Of a stretch of DNA of 11,911 bases, positions 6,396 through 11,911 are shown piece after piece. Position numbers and translations under genes: made by a program. A model generated the notes under the pieces. The model had not been told where the DNA came from, made no database searches, and was given only the letters and a program-made list of their open reading frames with translations. Source of the DNA: Pseudomonadota bacterium (GTDB taxonomy: Bacteria > Verrucomicrobiota > Verrucomicrobiia > Chthoniobacterales > UBA6821); assembly GCA_009928265.1 (NCBI GenBank), contig RFPR01000058.1, positions 1 through 11,911 on the forward strand, in the 5' to 3' direction. Each line of letters starts with the position of its first letter. Within the stretch, counting starts at the first letter, position 1.

Positions 6396-7958
6396 TCAAT
6401 CTTCCCTGATGCGTGTGGGGTCGTACCCCTTGTTCAGCGTGAATGAAAGGGGGCGTGCCACTCCGGGCAAATACACCTGCCGGGTTTTTCCTGGCTCCCG
6501 GAAAAGTTGGTTGAAGTTGCAGCCAGAGCGGGGCCATTCGGCGGTGAGTCCGTCCTTGCCGGTCCAGGTACTCTCGTTGATCCACGGGAATCGTTTCCTT
6601 CCATGGATGGGAAGCCAAAGGGATGATTCGAGTTGTGGTTGATAATAGGACAGAACGCCAAAGGTCTGATAGGTGTCGGCGCAGAGGAAGTCGGCGCCCG
6701 AGGATCGGAACTCGCTGGCGACGCGGGCGGCCACTTCGCGGGGGCCTAATATTTCGGAAAGTTTTGCCTGCAGGTCGGCGATGTTGCGTGAGGCTTCCCG
6801 GGCAAGATTTGGAGACCCCGTCCAGCACCCGATCCGTCCAAAGTCCGGTTGGGTCGATAACCAGGGCGTCAGTGCGCTTCCGGTGAGAATGAGCAGGCTG
6901 ATGCCGAGAACGGCCACTCCGTCTGCAATGGCAAGGATCAGCAGGGATGCCCGCCTCCAGGTCTGGCCAAAGCGGTCCCAATTGCCAGCAACAAGGATCA
7001 GACCACTGACGAAGGCCATCATCGGCCAGTTTGCCTCGATATGGGCTTTCAGCGCTGAGTAGGCAAAGAAGGCAACCACGGCCCAGAAAAATGCCGCCAG
7101 GAAGCGAAACCGCTCGTCGGCAAAATTGAACGCACTTCGGAAACAAAGCAGTCCCAGGCCCGGGGAGACCAGCACGACCAGAAACAGCGCATAGTTGGCC
7201 AGGAAATCGATGTGGATCCAGACAGCCTGTTCATTGCGGAATCCGTGATGGATCTGATGGGCGAACGACGCCCAGTCGTGGGCGGCATTCCATTGGATGA
7301 CAGGAATGAAGAAGATCAGGGACACGATCCCGGCGACCAATGAGCCGAGGAACACCAGGCCGCGCTTTCCGGGACTTGTGATCCAGAGCAGGGCAAGTCC
7401 TCCGAAGAACAGGATCATTGTGTACTTGCTGAGCAGGCCGACTCCCGCTGCGGCGCCCGAGGCTGCCCACCAGAGAAGGGAATTTTTCTGAAGCCCCTTC
7501 CAAGCGAAGAGCATGGCCAGAGCCCATGCTGGGGCTAGCCATGTGTCCGGGGTCATCAGGAAGGCGTTGCCCGCAAAGATCGGTGCCAGGGTGAGAAAAA
7601 TCCCGGCACGGTTGCCGGCGGCTTGGCCGAATTGCTCCCTGGCAAGGATCCGGCCCGCCAGAGAGAGAACAATTCCCGAGATGACGGCACCTGAGCGGAC
7701 GGCCAGCTCCTGATGTCCCAACAGCGAGCGTCCCGCCATGATCGACCATGCCACCAGAGGCGGGTGGTCAAAGTAGCAGGCTTGCGGGTGAAGGGCCCAG
7801 ACCCAGTAATAGCACTCGTCGAAAATCAGCCCCAAGCAGGCCCCGGCTACGAGTTTCCAAAGTGCCACGGCCCCAAGGATGCCCCAGAACCAGCGATCTC
7901 CATCCACCTCGCCAATCAGCCCTTTTTGGCGGGGTTCGAGGGTGGCAGTGAGGGGCAT
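6396..7958 (-). CDS. GT39-family (ArnT/PMT-like) membrane glycosyltransferase
   Basis: Integral membrane protein of 520 residues with roughly ten or more hydrophobic segments over residues 25-380 and a C-terminal soluble portion. The first extracytoplasmic loop carries the family's acidic motif (D47-E48 in FDECYYWVW) followed by YFDHPPLVAW (62-71). This is the DExYYW...DHPP signature of ArnT and related enzymes that take sugars from polyprenyl-phosphate donors. A second motif, LMTPDTWLAP, fits the family's PD-containing loop. It probably glycosylates a lipid or envelope component on the periplasmic side; donor and acceptor cannot be told. Conserved Trp/Tyr-rich stretches in the C-terminal part are compatible with a periplasmic domain. 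The ATG at 7958 has no Shine-Dalgarno sequence. nth follows 12 bases after its stop codon. The gene is divergent from nusA across a gap of 217 bases. Confidence 0.88.
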   Translation of the reverse strand: MPLTATLEPRQKGLIGEVDGDRWFWGILGAVALWKLVAGACLGLIFDECYYWVWALHPQACYFDHPPLVAWSIMAGRSLLGHQELAVRSGAVISGIVLSLAGRILAREQFGQAAGNRAGIFLTLAPIFAGNAFLMTPDTWLAPAWALAMLFAWKGLQKNSLLWWAASGAAAGVGLLSKYTMILFFGGLALLWITSPGKRGLVFLGSLVAGIVSLIFFIPVIQWNAAHDWASFAHQIHHGFRNEQAVWIHIDFLANYALFLVVLVSPGLGLLCFRSAFNFADERFRFLAAFFWAVVAFFAYSALKAHIEANWPMMAFVSGLILVAGNWDRFGQTWRRASLLILAIADGVAVLGISLLILTGSALTPWLSTQPDFGRIGCWTGSPNLAREASRNIADLQAKLSEILGPREVAARVASEFRSSGADFLCADTYQTFGVLSYYQPQLESSLWLPIHGRKRFPWINESTWTGKDGLTAEWPRSGCNFNQLFREPGKTRQVYLPGVARPLSFTLNKGYDPTRIRED

Positions 7959-8143
7959 GGGTCAGAAAGCTTGGTGAAACGGTAGGGGAAAACGAGAGGA
8001 TGGTGGGGGTCATCTGTGCGGTCAAAGAGATTCACTGAAGTGTGATGATAGAAACCGATTCGGTCAGCAGGGCATTGTTTTGGTTGACCACCCTCTGGTG
8101 ATCTGTCACTTTTTCAAACCCCCGACACGCTGTCATGGAATCC

Positions 8144-8163
8144 TCCCGACCGGTGCGTCGGGA
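8144..8163 (+). promoter_or_regulatory. GC-rich hairpin just upstream of nusA start
   Basis: Perfect 7-base arms TCCCGAC (8144-8150) and GTCGGGA (8157-8163) with a 6-base loop CGGTGC end 12 bases before the nusA ATG. There is no T-run after the hairpin, so it is not an intrinsic terminator. A second CCCGAC at 8121-8126 could pair with the same right arm and compete with it. A role in controlling nusA translation is an inference. The rest of the 217-base gap between the glycosyltransferase and nusA shows no convincing promoter by eye. Confidence 0.4.
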
Positions 8164-8175
8164 CTACCCATTGCC

Positions 8176-9456
8176 ATGAACTCCGAATTTATCGCCATGC
8201 TCGACTACCTCGAGCGTGAAAAAGGTATCAAGCGAGAGACCCTCATCGAGGCCATCTCCTCCGCCCTCGTAACCGCCTCCAAAAAAGCGTTTTCCTGCTC
8301 CCGCGAGGTCCGCATCGATATCAACCCAAAGAGCGGTCAGATCCGCGCCTTTGCCAAGCCTGTTGTCGTCGAGACCGTGAGCAATCCGCAGGAAGAGATC
8401 TCCGTGGCCAAGGCCCGTCTCGTCAACAAGGAGGCCAATGTCGGCGACGAGGTCGAGATCGAGGTGACCCCGCGTGACTTCGGTCGTATCGCCGCCCAGA
8501 CCGCGCGTCAGGCGATCGCCCAGCGTATCCGCCAGATCGAGAAGGAGATGATCTATGAGGAGTTCAAGGACCGTGCCGGAGAAATCGTCAGCGGCACCGT
8601 TCGCAGGTTCGATCGCAGCGACGTGATCCTTGACCTCGGCAAGTTCGAGGGGGTGATGCCCTCCCGCGAGCGTGTCCAGACTGAGGAGTACAATGTGGGT
8701 GACCGCATCCGTGCCTACGTCGTGGCGGTCGAGAACGGCCAGCGTGGCCCCGAGATCATCCTCTCCCGAAGCCACCCGAACTTCATCCGCCGACTCTTTG
8801 AGATTGAGGTGAGTGAGATCGCCGACCGCACCGTGGAACTGCGTTCCATTGCCCGTGAGGCTGGATTCCGCACCAAGGTCGCCGTCCATAGTGCCAGCGA
8901 CAAGGTCGACCCGGTCGGTGCCTGCGTAGGCATGCGCGGGGCCCGCGTGAAAAATATCGTCCGCGAACTCGGAAACGAGAAGGTCGACATCATCCGCTGG
9001 TATGAGGATCCCAAGGAATTTGCCCGCGAGGCCCTCAAGCCCGCCAAGATCCGCTCGATCGAACTCGACGAGGCCGCTCACACACTCCACATCGCGGTAG
9101 ACAAGGAAGACCTTGCTCTTGCCATCGGTAAGCGTGGACAGAATGCCCGCCTCACCGCCCGCCTTACCGGCTGGGAGATCGACATCAAGGAAGATCGCTC
9201 CGCGGCCGATGCCTTCGAGCAGCAGCTCGGTGGTGCGGTTCAGCAGCTTGCCTCCGCCCTGGGCATCTCCGAGGAAGAGGCCAAGTCGCTCGCCGCCGGG
9301 GGTATGAACTCAGTCGACGTGGTTGTCACAGCCGAGGCTTCCGACATCGACGGAATTCTTTCCTGCGGCCCCGAAAAGGCCGAGTCCATCCTCGCTGCCG
9401 CCAAGGCCCATCTCGCTCCAAAGTCATCCGAGCCCCAGGAGCAGCCGGCGGCCTGA
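8176..9456 (+). CDS. nusA: Transcription termination/antitermination factor NusA
   Basis: RNA-polymerase-associated factor controlling pausing, termination and antitermination. From the ATG at 8176 the protein is 426 residues and begins MNSEFIAMLDYLEREKGIKRETL, a typical NusA N-terminal domain (1-130). The frame stays open upstream to a TTG at 8080, but those 32 residues do not resemble NusA and cover a hairpin, so the shorter start is chosen. An S1 domain follows (about 134-200), then KH1 with GMRG (252-255) and KH2 with GKRG (318-321) in LAIGKRGQNARLTARLTGW. The C-terminus (about 350-415) holds one helix-hairpin-helix-like region (LGISEEEAKSLAAGG to GPEKAESILAAAKAHL). It lacks the two acidic repeats of E. 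coli NusA (495 residues). No Shine-Dalgarno sequence is present. The gene heads the nusA-infB-rbfA operon; rimP, the usual first gene, is not here. Confidence 0.97.
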   Translation: MNSEFIAMLDYLEREKGIKRETLIEAISSALVTASKKAFSCSREVRIDINPKSGQIRAFAKPVVVETVSNPQEEISVAKARLVNKEANVGDEVEIEVTPRDFGRIAAQTARQAIAQRIRQIEKEMIYEEFKDRAGEIVSGTVRRFDRSDVILDLGKFEGVMPSRERVQTEEYNVGDRIRAYVVAVENGQRGPEIILSRSHPNFIRRLFEIEVSEIADRTVELRSIAREAGFRTKVAVHSASDKVDPVGACVGMRGARVKNIVRELGNEKVDIIRWYEDPKEFAREALKPAKIRSIELDEAAHTLHIAVDKEDLALAIGKRGQNARLTARLTGWEIDIKEDRSAADAFEQQLGGAVQQLASALGISEEEAKSLAAGGMNSVDVVVTAEASDIDGILSCGPEKAESILAAAKAHLAPKSSEPQEQPAA

Positions 9457-9465
9457 TCCGCCGCG

Positions 9466-9480
9466 CCCCGGACGCCGGGG
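9466..9480 (+). promoter_or_regulatory. GC-only hairpin between nusA and infB
   Basis: Arms CCCCGG (9466-9471) and CCGGGG (9475-9480) with loop ACG lie in the 48-base gap between nusA and infB, 24 bases before the infB ATG. There is no T-run after it, so termination is unlikely. Possible roles are RNA processing, protection from decay or translational control; none is shown by the sequence. Confidence 0.4.
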
Positions 9481-9504
9481 TGAGAGGATCCTTTCCCAAC
9501 ATTC

Positions 9505-11658
9505 ATGCCACCCAAAGTCCCGAGCACCAAATCCGCTTCCTCCAAGCCGTCCGGGAGCAAGGCGCCCTCCCGCGGCGCCTCTGCTTCCAAGTCGTCTTCT
9601 AAAGCCCCTGCTCGCGGCAGGGCTTCAGCCTCCAAGGGTGAGGCGAAAGAGCCCAAGAATGCCAAAGAGGCAAAAGAGGTTAAAAAGCCCGTTGTCAAAA
9701 CTTCGGAACTCCCGACCCTCTCGCTAATCGACGAACCCGTTCCGAAAAAGCGCGTTGTCACCTCAGCCAAGGCCCTGCCCCGCATCGGCGAGGAGGATCA
9801 TGTCGCCTCAACTCCCGCTCCCGTTCCAGAAGTCGAGGAGACTCCTGTGGAGGAGGTAACCCCCGCGGGAGAGGAAACTCGTAAGGTCATCCACATCAAG
9901 CCTCCGATCCAGATCAAGGAACTGGCAGTCCAGATGGAGGTGCCTCCCTTCAAGATAATCAAGGATCTGATGGGGATGCAGATTTTTGCCAACATCAACC
10001 AGTCGGTGGAGCCCGAGATAGCTGGCAAGCTCTGCGAACTTTACGGATTTGTGTTTGAGCGCGAAAAGCGCGTTGCCGGCGCGGGCGTTCACAAGGAGGA
10101 GAAGGTAGTCGTCGAGCCTCCGAAGCCCGTCGAGGAAAAGCCCGAGGAAAAGAAACTCCGCGGACCGATCATCACCTTCATGGGCCATGTTGACCATGGA
10201 AAGACCTCTCTTCTCGACGCCATCCGTCGCGCCAAGGTCGCCTCAGGCGAGGCTGGAGGGATCACCCAGCGCATCGGTGCTTATTCCATCGACTGGAAAG
10301 GGCAACCGATCACCTTTATCGACACCCCAGGCCACGCAGCCTTCTCGGCCATGCGTGCGCGTGGCGCGAACGTGACCGATATCGTCGTCCTCGTCGTCGC
10401 CGCCGATGACGGTCTGATGCCGCAGACCCTTGAGGCTCTCAGTCATGCTCAGGCCGCCAAGGTCACGATCATGGTCGCGATCAATAAATGCGACCTCAGG
10501 ACCGCCAATCCCGATCGCGTGAAGCAGCAACTTCAGGAAAAGGAACTTGTTGCAGAGGATTGGGGGGGGGATGTCGTCATGTGCGAGGTCTCCGCCGCCA
10601 CCGGCAAGGGGATCGACAATCTGCTTGAGATGATGTCACTGCAGGCCGAGGTTCTTGAACTCAAGGCCAATCCCGACCTTCCTGCCCGTGCGAATGTAAT
10701 CGAGGCACAGGTCGAGGCCGGTCGCGGCCCCACCGCCACCGTCATCGTTAATACCGGTACGCTTCGTGTCGGAGACCCCTTCATCTGCGGCAGCCATTGG
10801 GGCAAGGTAAAGCAGCTCATCGATGAGGACGGTAACGCCTTCAAGTCCGCTGGTCCCGCCATCCCGGCCAAGGTTCTTGGTCTCAGCGGCCTTCCCAACG
10901 CAGGCGATGAACTCGTTGTCATGGAGAGCGAGCGCTCCGCGCGCCAGCTCAGCGAGGAGCGTCTGGATGCCCTCCGCAAGGAGAAGCTCTCGGCTCCCAA
11001 ACGCGCCACTCTCGAGAACCTCTTCGCCAACATCGAGGCCGACCAAAAGAAGGTCCTTCAGATCGTTCTCAAGGCCGACATGCAGGGATCGCTCGAGGCC
11101 ATCACCGGCATGCTCTCCGATATCCCGCAGGAGAAGATCGACCTCAAGATCATCCACTCCGCTGTCGGCCCGATCACCGAGAGTGACGTCCTGCTGGCCA
11201 GCGCCTCGGATGCCGTCATCATCGGCTTTGGCGTCAAGGTTGAGAACAGCGCCAACAACGCTACCCGCAAGGAAGGCGTGCAGATCAAGCTCTTCAGCAT
11301 CATCTACGAGTTGGCCGACCAGATGCGCGACGCCATGCAGGGGATGCTCGATCCCGAGGTCCGAGAGGCCGTTATCGGCCATGCCGAGGTCAAGCAGCTC
11401 TTTGATCTTACGAAGGGGATGGTCGCCGGGTCACTTGTCACCGACGGACGCATGTCACGCTCGGCGCGTGCACGTGTCGTTCGTGGCAAGCAGGCCGTTT
11501 ACGACGGCAGCCTGACGACGCTGCGACGCTTCACAGAAGATGTGAAGGAGGTCCGCGCCGGTCTCGAGTGCGGTATCCGCCTGGGCGATTATTCGGAGTA
11601 TGAGGTCGGCGACATCATCGAGTGCTACACCCTCGAGAAGGTCGCCCAGACCCTCTGA
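9505..11658 (+). CDS. infB: Translation initiation factor IF-2
   Basis: GTPase that places initiator fMet-tRNA on the 30S subunit and promotes subunit joining. The protein is 717 residues, shorter than the E. coli alpha form (890). Residues 1-65 are a low-complexity Lys/Ser/Ala tract, then an acidic Pro/Glu/Val linker to about 128, then an IF2_N-type domain (133-184: IQIKELAVQMEVPPFKIIKDL). The G domain is complete: G1 GHVDHGKT (227-234), G2 GGITQRIG with T254, G3 DTPGH (273-277, catalytic-type H277), G4 NKCD (327-330) and G5 SAATGKG (363-369). Domains II-IV follow, ending with the tRNA-binding C-domain (VRAGLECGIRLGDYSEYEVGDIIE). A run of nine G at 10562-10570 encodes the conserved WGGD without disturbing the frame. 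No Shine-Dalgarno sequence; CTTTCC sits 8 bases before the ATG. rbfA follows after 44 bases. Confidence 0.98.
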   Translation: MPPKVPSTKSASSKPSGSKAPSRGASASKSSSKAPARGRASASKGEAKEPKNAKEAKEVKKPVVKTSELPTLSLIDEPVPKKRVVTSAKALPRIGEEDHVASTPAPVPEVEETPVEEVTPAGEETRKVIHIKPPIQIKELAVQMEVPPFKIIKDLMGMQIFANINQSVEPEIAGKLCELYGFVFEREKRVAGAGVHKEEKVVVEPPKPVEEKPEEKKLRGPIITFMGHVDHGKTSLLDAIRRAKVASGEAGGITQRIGAYSIDWKGQPITFIDTPGHAAFSAMRARGANVTDIVVLVVAADDGLMPQTLEALSHAQAAKVTIMVAINKCDLRTANPDRVKQQLQEKELVAEDWGGDVVMCEVSAATGKGIDNLLEMMSLQAEVLELKANPDLPARANVIEAQVEAGRGPTATVIVNTGTLRVGDPFICGSHWGKVKQLIDEDGNAFKSAGPAIPAKVLGLSGLPNAGDELVVMESERSARQLSEERLDALRKEKLSAPKRATLENLFANIEADQKKVLQIVLKADMQGSLEAITGMLSDIPQEKIDLKIIHSAVGPITESDVLLASASDAVIIGFGVKVENSANNATRKEGVQIKLFSIIYELADQMRDAMQGMLDPEVREAVIGHAEVKQLFDLTKGMVAGSLVTDGRMSRSARARVVRGKQAVYDGSLTTLRRFTEDVKEVRAGLECGIRLGDYSEYEVGDIIECYTLEKVAQTL

Positions 11659-11671
11659 TCCCAGCCATCGT

Positions 11672-11688
11672 CCGGGGATCCGTCCCGG
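11672..11688 (+). promoter_or_regulatory. GC-only hairpin between infB and rbfA
   Basis: Arms CCGGG (11672-11676) and CCCGG (11684-11688) with a 7-base loop lie in the 44-base infB-rbfA gap, 14 bases before the rbfA ATG. It is followed by CTTTCC, not by a T-run. It resembles the nusA-infB gap hairpin in position, base composition and a nearby GGATCC. Confidence 0.35.
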
Positions 11689-11702
11689 GGCTTTCCACGA
11701 CC

Positions 11703-11911
11703 ATGAGCCTACGCACCCTGAGAGTCTGTGAACTGATCAAGCGGGAACTCGGCGTGATCGTGGGACGTGAGCTGAAATTCGACGCTCCCCTGGTGACGAT
11801 CCGTGCTGTCGACATCACTCCAGACCTGAAGAACGCCCATGTCTTCGTGAGCGTTATTGGGACTCCGGGGCAAAAGAAACAGGCGATTGCCGCGTTGGAT
11901 GGGGCTCGCCA
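11703..11911 (+). CDS. rbfA: 30S ribosome-binding factor A (5' part, truncated by window edge)
   Basis: RbfA is a small KH-fold protein needed for late maturation of the 30S ribosomal subunit and 16S rRNA 5'-end processing, and for cold adaptation in E. coli. The 69 visible codons, out of a usual length of about 120, start MSLRTLRVCELIKRELGVIV, matching the family's RxxRVxELIKRE N-terminal helix. They continue with the strand VTIRAVDITPDLKNAHVFVSV, matching the family's VTITxVxxSxDLxxAxVYxS pattern. The position directly after infB is the standard one. The ATG at 11703 has no Shine-Dalgarno sequence; CTTTCC lies 6 bases before it. The frame is open to the window edge. Confidence 0.95.
   Translation, partial: MSLRTLRVCELIKRELGVIVGRELKFDAPLVTIRAVDITPDLKNAHVFVSVIGTPGQKKQAIAALDGAR

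Noticed and set aside
6130..7146. Minus-strand open frame of 338 codons overlapping nth and the glycosyltransferase in another frame
   Set aside because: The Arg/Pro/Gly-rich product looks like an out-of-frame reading. Both overlapped genes are well supported in their own frames.
8033..8042. Small palindrome CACT-GA-AGTG in the GT39/nusA gap
   Set aside because: Four-base arms are expected by chance, and no repeat copy or promoter element lies beside it.
8080..8175. N-terminal extension of NusA from a TTG at 8080
   Set aside because: The 32 extra residues do not resemble any NusA N-terminus, the start codon is rare, and the stretch contains the leader hairpin. MNSEFIAMLDYLE at 8176 is the family start.
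8164..9090. Minus-strand open frame of 308 codons opposite nusA, and a similar one of 248 codons opposite infB (10636-11382)
   Set aside because: Both are antisense shadows of highly conserved genes, with Asp/Leu/Gly-rich low-information products.
1..11911. Search for a defence system, prophage, transposon, CRISPR array or biosynthetic cluster
   Set aside because: All genes except the 69-residue membrane protein fall into housekeeping or common envelope families. No transposase, integrase, direct-repeat array or tRNA gene is visible.

Overview
This is an 11.9 kb chromosomal window from a moderately GC-rich bacterium, densely packed with core-metabolism and information-processing genes. The NusA and RbfA sequences, the TRAP-like phosphatase and the AsmA-like protein look most like Verrucomicrobiota (PVC group) proteins I remember. 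That placement is an inference from recall, not from a search. I see no mobile elements, phage genes, CRISPR arrays, rRNA or tRNA genes, and no gene-free stretch longer than about 220 bases.

Layout. (1) Positions 1-950, minus strand: 5' two-thirds of leuC (isopropylmalate isomerase large subunit), running off the left edge. (2) Positions 1054-3811, plus strand: a tight cluster of monomeric NADP-isocitrate dehydrogenase, a PhnA/YjdM zinc-ribbon protein and a small hydrophobic membrane protein, joined by 1-base and 4-base stop/start overlaps. (3) Positions 3820-4590, minus strand: an AsmA-like membrane-anchored protein. (4) Positions 4724-5689, plus strand: a Tat-exported purple acid phosphatase of the tartrate-resistant (TRAP) type. 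(5) Positions 5730-7958, minus strand: a GT39-family membrane glycosyltransferase followed 12 nt later by endonuclease III (nth). (6) Positions 8176-11911, plus strand: the translation/transcription operon nusA-infB-rbfA, with rbfA cut by the right edge. No rimP lies before nusA.

The genes are ordinary in kind. No clearly new system is visible. The most interesting signals are regulatory. Most start codons lack a Shine-Dalgarno sequence, and five have a CTTYC-type pyrimidine motif 5-8 nt before the ATG, where the SD would sit. Each gene of the nusA operon is also preceded by a short GC-rich hairpin close to its start. Secondary points are the coupled icd-phnA-membrane-protein cluster, and the TRAP-like phosphatase with a CxxC motif beside a metal-binding loop.
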